64,000 bases of DNA from Pelagibacterium montanilacus (GTDB lineage Bacteria > Pseudomonadota > Alphaproteobacteria > Rhizobiales > Devosiaceae), in NCBI RefSeq assembly GCF_003992665.1, contig NZ_RZMX01000008.1, positions 62,001 to 126,000 on the forward strand. The letters run 5' to 3'. Made by a program: the position numbers and the translations under genes. The notes under the pieces are model-generated. The model searched no databases. It worked only from the letters and a program-made list of their open reading frames with translations, and was not told the DNA's origin. Shown in pieces: positions 8,377-17,816 of the stretch; the first letter of the stretch is position 1; every line of letters starts with the position of its first letter.

Positions 8377-8883
8377 ATGGCAGAAGATCACATCCGCTAC
8401 GACATTCTGGCTCAGGAAGCATTGCGCGGCGTCGTCCGCAAGGTGCTCACCGAGGTGTCGCGCACCGGACTGCCCGGGGACCATCATTTCTTCATATCCT
8501 TCGTGACGCGGGCGCCGGGCGTACGCGTCAGCCAGCGTCTTCTCGCCCAGTACGATCAGGAAATGACCATCGTGCTGCAGAACCAGTTCTGGGACCTCAA
8601 CGTCTCGGAAACCGGGTTCGAGGTCGGGCTCTCGTTCGACGGGCAGAACGAATTGCTGGTCATCCCGTTTTCCGCGGTCAAAGGCTTTTTTGACCCCTCC
8701 GTGCAGTTCGGATTGCAGTTCGAGGTCGCCGACGCGCCCGAAAGCTCTGCGGGCCCGACGGGCACGGTTTCGAACGTTGTGCCCGCGGCCTCCAACGAGT
8801 CCGACGAGCCTGAAGGCGACGGCCCCGACGAGGGCGGCTCGGGCGAGAAGGTCGTGAGCCTTGATTCCTTCCGCAAGAAATAG
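8377..8883 (+). CDS. sspB: SspB, ClpXP adaptor for ssrA-tagged proteins
   Basis: This alphaproteobacterial-type SspB has 168 residues. It tethers tmRNA-tagged proteins to the ClpX unfoldase. Recognisable features are the N-terminal dimer helix (IRYDILAQEALRGVVRKVL), the substrate-groove strands (HHFFISFVTRAPGVRVS, EMTIVLQNQFWDL), and a long acidic flexible tail (about residues 118-160) ending in a short basic/hydrophobic motif, VVSLDSFRKK, expected to dock on ClpX. It starts about 95 bases after the tmRNA gene, so the tag and its adaptor are genetic neighbours. The next gene begins 2 bases after its stop. Confidence 0.93.
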   Translation: MAEDHIRYDILAQEALRGVVRKVLTEVSRTGLPGDHHFFISFVTRAPGVRVSQRLLAQYDQEMTIVLQNQFWDLNVSETGFEVGLSFDGQNELLVIPFSAVKGFFDPSVQFGLQFEVADAPESSAGPTGTVSNVVPAASNESDEPEGDGPDEGGSGEKVVSLDSFRKK

Positions 8884-8885
8884 GC

Positions 8886-9101
8886 GTGAAGAAGCGGTCC
8901 CTGACCATTGCAGGGCACAGAACCTCGATCGCGCTTGAAGAGCAGTTCTGGGAGTGCCTAGAGACGATGGCCCGAGAGCGCGGCGAAAGCCTGCCTCAAC
9001 TGGTCGCGCGGATCGACGAGGACCGCGAGACGCCCAATCTCTCATCAGCGCTACGCGTGGCGGTGCTCGTCTGGCTCAAAGCCCGCGCCGCGCGCTCATA
9101 G
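8886..9101 (+). CDS. Ribbon-helix-helix domain protein
   Basis: A 71-residue protein with a GTG start, placed 2 bases after the sspB stop and therefore likely cotranscribed. The pattern RSLTIAGHRTSIALEEQFWECLETMARERGESLPQLVARID matches the small RHH proteins found beside sspB and similar genes in rhizobia: a beta-strand (TIAGHRTSIAL) for DNA contact followed by two helices. A DNA-binding regulatory role is the family expectation; no target is known. Its stop overlaps the end of the convergent asmA-like gene by a few bases. Confidence 0.78.
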   Translation: MKKRSLTIAGHRTSIALEEQFWECLETMARERGESLPQLVARIDEDRETPNLSSALRVAVLVWLKARAARS

Positions 9102-12100
9102 CTCGGGCAGCATCTCGAACACCGAAGGCGGGAGCGCGAAAATCGAGCTGTCAGGGTCTTGGGAATCGTTCTGCCAGTCCGGCGCTGCGGGCTGCGCTTC
9201 GGGGGCGGGTGCAGGCGTTGGTGCCGGCACGGGCTGGAGCGGCGGCTGGGTTTCGTTGAGCCGCTCGGTCAGCGCCTCGATGCGTTCGCGACGTTCCGCG
9301 TCCCTTGCGGCCTGAGCCGCGGCCTCTTCCTCGCGCAGCACCTGCTCAGCCTGGCGCCGGGCCTCTTCCTCCATCAAGCGGACCTGCTCCCGGGCATTGG
9401 CGCGCTGGCGGTCCTCCTGCTCGGCGCGCAGGCGCTCGAGCTCGGCCAGTTCAGCTTCATAGGCCTGCATCTGAATGGCATCGACCATCCGGGAGAGGTC
9501 GAGCGAGCGCTCGGGATCCGAGAGCGCACCATCGACCACCACACCGATGCGGGCGGTGGATTCGGTGATCAGACCATTGCCCGCAAGGCTGGTGGTGGGC
9601 TCGAGCGTCCAGTCGGACGCAAGCGCGAGGCTTTCCAGCGAGAGCGTACCGCCGCCAAGCAGCCGGGCCTGCCTGCCGTCGATCGCGACGTTGGAGACCC
9701 GGAACACCCCGCCCGCCACAGAGAACGTCCCCCCGGCTTCTGAAGCCTGAAACGGCCCCACATCGAGCGCGTCCACGAAGGTGGTCTCAAGCGCCTCGGG
9801 CTCGAGGTCGATGATGTTGTCGATCGCGGCAGCACGGCTGAACGCGTCGGGGGAAAGATTGGCCACCGAGAGGTCCGCGAGCGAAAAGCTGCCCGTGCCG
9901 GTCAGAGAGCCGACGATCTCGCGGAAGCTGTTCCCGCTGCCCTGCACCTGAACGCCCGCATCGAGCACCGCAGAGATGCCGGAGCCGGCCCCATCAGGGA
10001 GGACCGAGGCCAGCGTGGCGCCCTCGAGCGTGACGCGCCCCTGAAAGCTCCGGTCCGTGGGGGTTGCCGCGCAGCACAGCGACGCCTCTGCGGTGAGCGT
10101 GCCGCCGCCCAGCGATGCGGTGAGCGAGCGGATGCGCACTTCCTGATCGTCCCATGACTGCTCGAACGCCAGATCGGTCATGACCACTTGGCCATCGGCG
10201 TTCAGGATCGGGGACGTGACTGCGATGCGCCCGCGCGTCTCGCGGGGCGCCGAGCCGATATCGATCGGACCGTCAGGCCATGTGCCGTCGGTAAGGTGCA
10301 GACCGGCGCCGGGCCCGGCCGCCATGGCCGAGAACGTATCGAGGTCGATTTCAGACAGCCAGATTTCGCCGCTGACCAGAGCGCCGCCGCCCTGGCGGGC
10401 ATAGGTGAGATCGCCCAGCACTTCTGCATCTCCGGCGAAAGCGGAAATGTCTGTCAGAACAAGACTGTCGGCCCCGGAAAATGCCAGACTGGCGGAGCCT
10501 TCCAGACCAGCGAAATGGATACCCCCTGCCCCGGCGGCCTCGGCCAGCGCTGCAACGTCCTCAAGAAGGAAATAAACGGTCCCCTCGCCCGAGAACGCCG
10601 TCGGATCGGAGGTGATGAGCGTGCCCGAGAGCACCATGCGCTCGAACCCGCCATCCATGGAAATTTCGCCATCGAGTGACCGGTTCGGCACGCCCGTCCC
10701 GGTGGCCGAAACCTGGATGCCATCCTCGGCCGGTACCAGCGCAGCCATGCCCAGGGTCGAGAAAAACTGCTCGCCACTCTGGGCATTTGCCTCTGCCGTG
10801 AAGGTGACCGACCCGCCGGGGAAGGCAGCGATGCCGTCGGCGAAGGAGACGTCAAGCGCCATATCTGCCTCTGCAGCCTCTCCATCGACCGTCAGGGTCT
10901 GGCTTCCATCCGCCGAACGCCGCGCCAGCGTGGCGTCGAAGCTGGCGGGCAAGGCCGACAGCAGGAGATCGCGGGCTGGCCAGGCATTTTCGGACGACCC
11001 GACAAGCGCATCGAGAAGGTCCGCGCCGCGCGCGACAGAAAGACGGCCCGAGCCCGCGATATCGGGCTGGGCCAGATCGCCGCCAATGGTGCCGGTGCCT
11101 TCGAACCCCACGCCCCCGAAATCGGCAATCCGAGCCCGATTGAAGGTCAGTCCGGCGGGGGACCATTGCGCATCGATGTCCATATCCTCGAACCGATAGC
11201 CCATGGCCGAGCCCGAGGCCGCCACAAGGTCCAGCCGGCCACGCGAAAAGCCAGCCCCGAGCGCGCTGTTGGAATCGAGCGCGGGAACCAGCGTCATCAA
11301 AGCCTCGCTTTGGCCGGCGCTGAGGGCAGAAAAATTGGCCGAGACATCCAGACTGGGTTCGGACCCGAAGCGCAGGGTGGCATCGAGCTGGTGGCTGGTG
11401 CCGTCGAGCGAAAATTGCCCGCCGGAAAATTGCAGCATGCCGCCCGAAAACCGAACGGCGCCCTGATACCCGCCGCTCATGTTGAACAGGGACTGAACCT
11501 CGGATGGCCGCTTCCAGAGCGTGGAGAGGGCGTCGAGCCGGTCGGTATCGGCCGAAACCGTGCCCTCGAACATCGGCAGCCCGCCCGATTCCCCGAGCAT
11601 GCCCGAGAGACGGAGATCGGTATCGCCCGTCAGCCGGCCCGACAGATCCTCGATGGACCAGACCTCGCCATCGGTGGTGGCATCCAGGCTGACCGACCGC
11701 AGCGCAACCCCGCGCAGTCCGAGCTCGGCGATTTCCATGTCGATCCGCCCGGGCAGGCCCGGAAGCGGCGGCCGGGGCATGGATCCAAGCATGGCCATGA
11801 AGGTCATGTCCTCGGCCTCTTCCTGATCGCCGGTCGCAACGACCGGGCCCAGGAGGGTGACGACATTACCGGCAACGCGTGCGGAGAACTGCGGGGTTTC
11901 CCCCAGAACAACCGTTGCCGATCCCGTCAGCCGGGTGGCTGCCTGATGCTCGTTGGGCATGAGAACGAAGTCATCGAGCACGACGCGGCTGGTCGTGGCG
12001 GTCATCGGGCTGTCGAGGACGAGATCGCCGGCCGCGACATCCGCGGTCCGATCCGCGAACTGGCGATAGCGCAGCGTGCCCTCGAAATCGGGCTCGGCCC

Positions 12101-12782
12101 CGGCCTGCAGGAGGCCTTCCGCAGTGAGCGAATACGCGCCGCGCAACGGGCGCAGCGATGCAGTGACCTGGACCGCGCCGTCCTCGTTGACCTGGGAGGT
12201 GGCCAGCCCGAACCCATAGGCCGAGCCCTCGTGGACGCCCTGGGCTTCGAGCGCGAACGGGCCGCGCGGGCCGCTCATCTGGAGGGTGCCAGAGACCATA
12301 TCGGCCAGAAACTGCTCACCGCTGCGCCCGTCGCTGATGAGCACCTGCCCGCCCTCGAACCGGGCATCGGCAATGATGATGTTGGATGCAGTGGCGCTGT
12401 CGGCGAGGTCGAGCCGTGTTTCGATCAGCCCATCGGGGGACACCGCGACCTCGAGCCGGGGCGAGCGCACGACGAGGTCGGTGACCACGAACCGGTCGCG
12501 CAGGAAATCCATGAGGGAGAAATCGGCCTCGACCGAGGCAATGCTCCCCAAGGGAGCGTCCTCGGGACCAAGGCGCACATCCGATACGGTGAGGCGCGGC
12601 TGTGGCAGGAGCTCGAACCCCACATCGCCGGCGATGAGCACTTCGGTGCCCAGCGCCTCCCCGGCCAGCGCTTCCATGCGGACCTTGTAGGAATTCCAGT
12701 CGATGAAGCCGGGAACGAGGAACGCCCCGCCCATAAGCAGAATCAGCAGAATACCTACGGCGATGTAGATGCGATTGGCCAA
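9096..12782 (-). CDS. Large AsmA family protein (envelope, putative lipid transport/assembly)
   Basis: This 1228-residue protein has one N-terminal membrane segment (about residues 5-26) and a very long periplasmic part rich in beta-strands. The N-terminal AsmA pattern is clear: GFIDWNSYKVRMEALAGEALG, then LPQPRLTVSDVRLG and a SPRLEV segment. A second conserved block near residues 960-1100 (GIDV-like GSGNSFREIVGSLTGTGSFSL, DLEPEALETTF) matches the AsmA C-terminal domain. The end is a charged Glu/Arg/Ala helix, probably coiled coil (about 1110-1175), then a Pro-rich tail. AsmA relatives are thought to form bridges that move phospholipids to the outer membrane. It converges on sspB-RHH and is divergent from uvrD. 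Confidence 0.88.
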   Translation of the reverse strand: MANRIYIAVGILLILLMGGAFLVPGFIDWNSYKVRMEALAGEALGTEVLIAGDVGFELLPQPRLTVSDVRLGPEDAPLGSIASVEADFSLMDFLRDRFVVTDLVVRSPRLEVAVSPDGLIETRLDLADSATASNIIIADARFEGGQVLISDGRSGEQFLADMVSGTLQMSGPRGPFALEAQGVHEGSAYGFGLATSQVNEDGAVQVTASLRPLRGAYSLTAEGLLQAGAEPDFEGTLRYRQFADRTADVAAGDLVLDSPMTATTSRVVLDDFVLMPNEHQAATRLTGSATVVLGETPQFSARVAGNVVTLLGPVVATGDQEEAEDMTFMAMLGSMPRPPLPGLPGRIDMEIAELGLRGVALRSVSLDATTDGEVWSIEDLSGRLTGDTDLRLSGMLGESGGLPMFEGTVSADTDRLDALSTLWKRPSEVQSLFNMSGGYQGAVRFSGGMLQFSGGQFSLDGTSHQLDATLRFGSEPSLDVSANFSALSAGQSEALMTLVPALDSNSALGAGFSRGRLDLVAASGSAMGYRFEDMDIDAQWSPAGLTFNRARIADFGGVGFEGTGTIGGDLAQPDIAGSGRLSVARGADLLDALVGSSENAWPARDLLLSALPASFDATLARRSADGSQTLTVDGEAAEADMALDVSFADGIAAFPGGSVTFTAEANAQSGEQFFSTLGMAALVPAEDGIQVSATGTGVPNRSLDGEISMDGGFERMVLSGTLITSDPTAFSGEGTVYFLLEDVAALAEAAGAGGIHFAGLEGSASLAFSGADSLVLTDISAFAGDAEVLGDLTYARQGGGALVSGEIWLSEIDLDTFSAMAAGPGAGLHLTDGTWPDGPIDIGSAPRETRGRIAVTSPILNADGQVVMTDLAFEQSWDDQEVRIRSLTASLGGGTLTAEASLCCAATPTDRSFQGRVTLEGATLASVLPDGAGSGISAVLDAGVQVQGSGNSFREIVGSLTGTGSFSLADLSVANLSPDAFSRAAAIDNIIDLEPEALETTFVDALDVGPFQASEAGGTFSVAGGVFRVSNVAIDGRQARLLGGGTLSLESLALASDWTLEPTTSLAGNGLITESTARIGVVVDGALSDPERSLDLSRMVDAIQMQAYEAELAELERLRAEQEDRQRANAREQVRLMEEEARRQAEQVLREEEAAAQAARDAERRERIEALTERLNETQPPLQPVPAPTPAPAPEAQPAAPDWQNDSQDPDSSIFALPPSVFEMLPEL

Positions 12783-13009
12783 TGCCCTAACGTACCCTCA
12801 CGTCCCGTTCGCAGCGGACCGAAAGCCGGTCCCGTCCACCTTGCTGCGTCGTGCCTGCCGAGTGCGGCCAGTCCATGTCACGACCAGCCCTCTCACCGCT
12901 TTGTGATACGGCGTGGCGTCCGACACGTCCAAGCCCATCCATATACATTGAACGTCCGAAAGCATATATAGCCCATCAGGAGAACAAAAAGAGATTCGTC
13001 AAGCCCCGT

Positions 13010-15334
13010 ATGAGTTCAGTCCCGCCGCATCGCCCGCAAGGCCCGATCACCAGCCAGTTCGCCGCTCGCGCGCCCGCCTATCTCGAAGGGCTCAATTCCG
13101 AGCAGCGCGAAGCGGTGATGACCACCGAAGGTCCCCTGCTCGTGCTGGCCGGCGCGGGCACGGGCAAGACACGCGTGCTGACCACCCGGATCGCCCATAT
13201 CCTGAATACGCGACTCGCACATGGCAACCAGATCCTGGCGGTGACCTTCACCAACAAAGCCGCCCGCGAGATGAAGGACCGCATTGATAGCTTTGTCCCC
13301 GCTTTACAGCCGATGCGCTGGATGGGCACTTTCCACTCGATCGGTGCAAGGCTCTTGCGAAGTCACGCTGAGTTGGTCGACCTCCGGCCCGACTTCACCA
13401 TTCTGGACACCGACGACCAGATCCGGCTGATCAAGCAATTGCTGGCCGCCGAGAACATCGACGAGAAGCGCTGGCCGGCTCGCCAGTTCGCCGGAATGAT
13501 GGACGGATGGAAGAATCGGGGGCTTCTGCCCAAGGATGTCTCCGCCGCGGATTCGGGGTTCTTTGCCAATGGCAAGGGCACCAAGCTCTATGCGGACTAT
13601 CAGGCGCGGCTCAAGACGCTCAACGCAGCCGATTTCGGGGATCTGCTGCTCGAGGGCATCCGGCTGTTCAAGGAAAACCCCGGAGTTCTGGCCGAGTACC
13701 ATCAGCGCTTTCGCTATGTCCTCGTGGACGAATACCAGGATTCCAACACCGCCCAGTACATGTGGCTGCGGCTGCTGGCCCAGTCCCGCGATGGGCACAG
13801 CCCGGCCAATATCTGCGTGGTGGGCGACGACGATCAGTCGATCTATGGCTGGCGCGGGGCCGAGGTGGACAACATCCTGCGCTTCGAGAAGGATTTTCCC
13901 GGCGCCGTGGTCATCAAGCTCGAGCGCAACTACCGCTCGACCTCCAACATCCTCGCCGCCGCCTCCCATCTGATTGCGCACAACGAGTCGCGGCTGGGCA
14001 AGACGCTGCAGACCGATGTGGGCGATGAGGGCGACAAGATCGCCGTCACCTCTGTGTGGGACAGCGAGGAGGAGGCGCGCCATGTGGGCGAGCAGATCGA
14101 GCAGGACCAGCGCCAGGGCCACATGCTCGACGACATGGCGATCCTGGTGCGCGCATCGTTCCAGATGCGCGAGTTCGAGGAGCGTTTCATCACGCTAGGG
14201 CTGAACTACCGCGTGATCGGCGGCCCGCGCTTTTACGAGCGCCGGGAAATCCGCGACGCGTTGGCCTATTTGCGCATCGTGGCCAATCCGGGCGACGATC
14301 TCGCCTTCGAGCGCATCGTGAACGTGCCCAAGCGCGGGCTGGGCGACACAACGATCCAGATCGTTCACGACACGGCGCGCAAGGCGGGGATGCCGCTGCT
14401 CGCCGCCGTGCGCGACCTGGCCGAGACCGAAGAGATCAAGCCGCGCCAGCGCTCCACCTTTCGCGGCCTGCTGCGCCAGATCGATGATTGGGCGGAGCGC
14501 TCGCGCACCATTCCTCATCACGAGCTGGCCGAGCAGATCCTCGACGAGTCCGGCTACACCGCCATGTGGAAGGAAGACAAATCCGCCGACGCCCCGGGGC
14601 GGCTCGAAAACCTCAAGGAATTGGTGCGCTCCATGGAGGAGTTCGAGAATCTGAGTGGGTTTCTCGAGCATATCGCGCTGGTGATGGACCGGGATTCGGG
14701 CGACGCGGCGGAGGACGCGGTTTCGATCATGACGTTGCACTCGGCCAAGGGGCTCGAGTTCAACACCGTCTTTTTGCCCGGCTGGGAGGAAGGGTTGTTC
14801 CCCCACCAGCGGGCGCTCGACGAATCCGGGCTGGCGGGGCTCGAGGAGGAGCGCAGGCTCGCCTATGTGGGCATCACCCGCGCGCGGCGGCGGTGCCGGA
14901 TTTCGCTGGCCCAGAACCGGCGGATCTACGGCAACTGGCAGTCCTCGATCCCCTCGCGCTTTCTCGACGAGCTGCCCGCCTCGGTGGTCGAGGTGACCGA
15001 CACCGGCTCGTCGTATGGCGGCTACAGCTATGGCGGGCGCGCCGCGACGCGGTTCGATGCGCGCGATCCGTTCGGGAGCGTCTATGAGACCCCCGGCTGG
15101 CAGCGCGCCCAGCGCCAGCAGGCCAACCGCAAGAGCCCCGGCCCCGTCACCATCGACGGCGATCTCGTGGCCCGGTCATCCGGGCCCGCTGCGGCCTATG
15201 GGCTGGGAGAGCGCGTGTTTCACCTCAAGTTCGGCTATGGCACCGTGACGGCGGCCGAGGGCAACAAGCTCTCGATCGACTTCGAGAAGGCCGGCCCCAA
15301 AAAGGTGCTCGACAGCTTCGTGACCAAGGGCTGA
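13010..15334 (+). CDS. uvrD: UvrD/PcrA-type ATP-dependent DNA helicase
   Basis: This superfamily 1A 3'-5' helicase acts in nucleotide excision and mismatch repair. The 774-residue protein has all the main motifs: the Q-motif LNSEQREAV, Walker A GAGTGKT at residues 48-54, FTNKAAREMKDR (Ia), DEYQDSN (II), VGDDDQSIYGWRGA (III), LERNYRST (IV), TLHSAKGLEF (V) and YVGITRARRR (VI). The C-terminal region ends with a domain common to PcrA/UvrD, including RVFHLKFGYGTVTAAEGNKL. The frame is open to 12851, but the ATG at 13010 gives the expected N terminus. No clear LexA box was found upstream. Confidence 0.93.
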   Translation: MSSVPPHRPQGPITSQFAARAPAYLEGLNSEQREAVMTTEGPLLVLAGAGTGKTRVLTTRIAHILNTRLAHGNQILAVTFTNKAAREMKDRIDSFVPALQPMRWMGTFHSIGARLLRSHAELVDLRPDFTILDTDDQIRLIKQLLAAENIDEKRWPARQFAGMMDGWKNRGLLPKDVSAADSGFFANGKGTKLYADYQARLKTLNAADFGDLLLEGIRLFKENPGVLAEYHQRFRYVLVDEYQDSNTAQYMWLRLLAQSRDGHSPANICVVGDDDQSIYGWRGAEVDNILRFEKDFPGAVVIKLERNYRSTSNILAAASHLIAHNESRLGKTLQTDVGDEGDKIAVTSVWDSEEEARHVGEQIEQDQRQGHMLDDMAILVRASFQMREFEERFITLGLNYRVIGGPRFYERREIRDALAYLRIVANPGDDLAFERIVNVPKRGLGDTTIQIVHDTARKAGMPLLAAVRDLAETEEIKPRQRSTFRGLLRQIDDWAERSRTIPHHELAEQILDESGYTAMWKEDKSADAPGRLENLKELVRSMEEFENLSGFLEHIALVMDRDSGDAAEDAVSIMTLHSAKGLEFNTVFLPGWEEGLFPHQRALDESGLAGLEEERRLAYVGITRARRRCRISLAQNRRIYGNWQSSIPSRFLDELPASVVEVTDTGSSYGGYSYGGRAATRFDARDPFGSVYETPGWQRAQRQQANRKSPGPVTIDGDLVARSSGPAAAYGLGERVFHLKFGYGTVTAAEGNKLSIDFEKAGPKKVLDSFVTKG

Positions 15335-15407
15335 GCACCCAGCCACTCGGGAACCCTTGGGCGACGCTGCCGTTGACGTGCCGTCACAAGGACGGAGCCC
15401 TATACCC

Positions 15408-15629
15408 ATGTCCGATTCCCATCCCGGCATTGCCACCGCAAATCCCGACGCCCAGCGCGACAACGAGCACGAGGACGCCGAGTCGGGCGGCGGGCCGATG
15501 ACCCGCGAGCAGGAAGACGAGTTGCGCAGCCTCGCCCAGGCCACCGGCGAACACGACGCTTTCGACGAGAAACTGACCCATCTGGAAGCGCAAAAGCGCA
15601 TCGAGCTGCTAAGGCACGCCAAGCGATAA
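15408..15629 (+). CDS. Small DUF3072-like protein
   Basis: A 73-residue hydrophilic protein. The N-terminal half is rich in Asp, Glu, Asn and Gly and is probably disordered. The C-terminal half, MTREQEDELRSLAQATGE through LTHLEAQKRIELLR, fits the short helical DUF3072 domain found in several alphaproteobacteria and actinobacteria. The frame opens at 15357, but the ATG at 15408 follows a GGACGGAG element and is preferred. It is a short gene 73 bases after uvrD; its function is unknown. Confidence 0.68.
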   Translation: MSDSHPGIATANPDAQRDNEHEDAESGGGPMTREQEDELRSLAQATGEHDAFDEKLTHLEAQKRIELLRHAKR

Positions 15630-15698
15630 GGCGCGCCATACGCCCATTGCCCTGCCCGGTCGGTCGCGATACCAGAGGCCGACGAGGAGGCAAGGCCA

Positions 15699-16400
15699 AT
15701 GGCGAGATTGACCACCATCGGGTTCGATGCGGACGACACGCTCTGGGAGAACGAACACTTCTTCCGGCTGACCCACGCCCATTTCGCCGAATTGCTCGCA
15801 GACTATGCCGAGCCCGACGTGCTTTCGAGAACCCTCCTCGAAACCGAGATGCGGAACCTTGCGCGCTACGGGTTCGGGATCAAGGGCTTCACCCTCTCGA
15901 TGATCGAGACCGCGATCGAAGTGACGGGCGGCAAGGTGCCCGGCGCGGTGATCGGGCGGATCGTCAATGCCGGACGCGAGATGCTGGCCCATCCGGTCGA
16001 TACCCTGCCCAACGTGCACGAGACGCTCGAGACGATGACGCGAGACCATACGCTGGTCCTGATCACCAAGGGCGATCTGTTCGACCAGGAGCGCAAACTG
16101 GCCCAATCGGGGCTCGGTGAGTTCTTCGACGCGGTCGAGATCGTGTCGGACAAGACCGCAAGCACCTATCGCAGCGCTTTTGCCCGGCACGGCACGGGGC
16201 CGGAAGCGGCGATGATGGTGGGCAACTCGTTGCGCTCGGACGTCATTCCGGCCATCGAAGCGGGCGGCTGGGGCACCCATGTGCCCCACACCCTGACCTG
16301 GGACTATGAGCGTGCCGAGCCGCCGGTGGAGGCCGAGCGCTTCAACGCCATCGGGTCGCTGGCCCAATTGCCCGGGCTGGTGGAGACGCTGAAGGGCTGA
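15699..16400 (+). CDS. HAD family hydrolase (phosphoglycolate/haloacid dehalogenase-like)
   Basis: This 233-residue HAD hydrolase has the four motifs: FDADDTLW near residues 9-16 (nucleophile Asp and acid Asp), LITKG (motif II Thr), SDKT (motif III Lys) and VGNSLRSDV (motif IV). A helical cap lies between motifs I and II. It probably removes phosphate from a small metabolite; the substrate cannot be told from sequence. A ribosome-binding site, GACGAGGAGGCAAGGCC, lies upstream of the ATG. Confidence 0.85.
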   Translation: MARLTTIGFDADDTLWENEHFFRLTHAHFAELLADYAEPDVLSRTLLETEMRNLARYGFGIKGFTLSMIETAIEVTGGKVPGAVIGRIVNAGREMLAHPVDTLPNVHETLETMTRDHTLVLITKGDLFDQERKLAQSGLGEFFDAVEIVSDKTASTYRSAFARHGTGPEAAMMVGNSLRSDVIPAIEAGGWGTHVPHTLTWDYERAEPPVEAERFNAIGSLAQLPGLVETLKG

Positions 16401-16424
16401 CCCGCCCTCCCCTCAGGCGGACGG

Positions 16425-16718
16425 TCAGGCCAGACCGTGGCCGCCGACCGGCTCGGTTTCGAAGTGCTCCCCGAATCGGGCGATCAGGGGCATGGCCTTT
16501 TCGATAGTGGCCTTGACCTCGGGAATGGCGAGCGAGCCCTTGTGGCTTTCGGCGCTGTCCCAGACTTCCGTGACCCAGACCCCGTCGTCGGACTTGGGAT
16601 CGCGGGCGACCACATAGCTCAGGCAGCCGGGCATCTCGCCCACGCTCGCGCACATGACCGCAATGAGCTCCTCGCGCCGGCCTTGTGCCGCAAACATCTG
16701 TCCGATCAGTCCGTACAT
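16425..16718 (-). CDS. ABM-domain (antibiotic biosynthesis monooxygenase-like) protein
   Basis: A 97-residue protein with a dimeric alpha/beta barrel pattern: MYGLIGQMFAAQGRREELIAVM, then MPGCLSYVVARDPKSDDGVWVTEVWDS and a C-terminal helix. The central run, ending in VTEVW, is typical of putative quinol monooxygenases such as YgiN. The open frame extends to 16823, but the ATG at 16718 gives the family N terminus and follows GGGAGGCGAGCC, a strong ribosome-binding site. It converges with the HAD gene and is divergent from prmA. Whether it is catalytic is unknown. Confidence 0.78.
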   Translation of the reverse strand: MYGLIGQMFAAQGRREELIAVMCASVGEMPGCLSYVVARDPKSDDGVWVTEVWDSAESHKGSLAIPEVKATIEKAMPLIARFGEHFETEPVGGHGLA

Positions 16719-16868
16719 GGCTCGCCTCCCTCGGTCTCGGGAATGGATAATGGACGATCCGTTGGCCCGGTCAATGCGCCGGTGCAGCGCGCACCGGTTG
16801 ACTTGCCCCCCGGGCCCCGGCACAACGCCCGAACCTTACACCCCAAGGTTGCAACCCAAGGGCGCGCC

Positions 16869-17738
16869 ATGTCCCAGGACCAGATTTCGACCCCGCTCAC
16901 CAAGGACCAGGCCTATGCGCTCGTCGACGCGGTGATGGAACGCGACGATCTCGCGATCACCGCATCGGCCCATGAGGATACCGAGACCGGCGAATGGGTG
17001 TTCGAGGCGACCTGCGACAGCCCGCCGGACGTCGAGGCCTTTCAGGCGCTGGCGCGGGAAATCCTGGGCAATGATGTGGGCTTTTCGGTCGATCCGATCG
17101 ACGCCGATGCCGACTGGGTCACCCGATCGCTCGAAGGGCTGCGCCCGGTCGCGGCGGGCGGGTTCTATGTCTATGGCAGCCACGAGACCGGAGCGCCCCC
17201 GGCTGGGACGACGCCGATCCATATCGACGCGGCGCAGGCCTTTGGCACGGGCCACCACGAGACGACCACGGGATGCCTCGAGGCAATCGACCGCTTGCTC
17301 AAGCGCAGGCGCCCCTACCGCACCATCGACGTGGGCACCGGAACCGGCATTCTGGCCATCGCGGTGGCCAAGCGCACGCGGCTCAAGGTGCTCGCCTCCG
17401 ACATCGATCCGCTGGCGGTGCGCACCACCGCCGAGAACGCCCGGCTCAACGCAGTGCCGGCACTGATCCGCCCGATCCTCGCCACCGGCGTCGCCAACCG
17501 GGAGATCGCCATGGGGGCGCCCTATGATCTGGTGATCGCCAATATCCTTGCCGGGCCGCTGGTGGCGCTGGCGCCAGACCTCGTGCGCCTGACCGAGCGG
17601 GGCGGCACGATCATCCTCTCGGGCCTGCTCAACACCCAGTCAACGCGCGTTCTCGCCGCTTACCGGCAGCAGGGCGCAGTGCTGCGCGAGCGGATCGTAC
17701 GGGGCGACTGGACGACCCTGACGATCGAAAAGCCATAA
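16869..17738 (+). CDS. prmA: Ribosomal protein L11 methyltransferase PrmA
   Basis: The enzyme trimethylates ribosomal protein L11 using S-adenosylmethionine. The 289-residue protein has an N-terminal recognition domain and a Rossmann methyltransferase core. The block AFGTGHHETTTGCL (from residue 124) is nearly diagnostic of PrmA, DVGTGTGILAIA at residues 154-165 is the SAM motif I, and VIANILAGPLV is the catalytic NI(L)A segment. Although the frame is open to 16437, the ATG at 16869 places the start at the usual PrmA N terminus. Confidence 0.93.
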   Translation: MSQDQISTPLTKDQAYALVDAVMERDDLAITASAHEDTETGEWVFEATCDSPPDVEAFQALAREILGNDVGFSVDPIDADADWVTRSLEGLRPVAAGGFYVYGSHETGAPPAGTTPIHIDAAQAFGTGHHETTTGCLEAIDRLLKRRRPYRTIDVGTGTGILAIAVAKRTRLKVLASDIDPLAVRTTAENARLNAVPALIRPILATGVANREIAMGAPYDLVIANILAGPLVALAPDLVRLTERGGTIILSGLLNTQSTRVLAAYRQQGAVLRERIVRGDWTTLTIEKP

Positions 17739-17768
17739 AAAAGCCCCGCGCGCCGGATGGCGAGCGGG
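17737..17768 (-). terminator. Terminator for the 47-residue ORF on the minus strand
   Basis: Read on the minus strand, CCCGC-tc-GCC-atcc-GGC-gc-GCGGGG forms a stem followed by CTTTTTTAT, a good intrinsic terminator. In the prmA direction the T-tract is missing, so the element serves the minus-strand ORF that ends at 17817. Confidence 0.65.
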
Positions 17769-17816
17769 ACACGATCAGATCAGGCGGACCGGGACTTGTG
17801 CCCGGTCACTGCTCGA

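Noticed and set aside
11166-12971. A 601-codon plus-strand frame opposite the AsmA protein
   Set aside because: Shadow frame with composition typical of antisense GC-rich sequence.
12783-13009. LexA (SOS) box upstream of uvrD
   Set aside because: No GTTC-N7-GTTC type repeat was found; only single GAAC or GTTC words occur.
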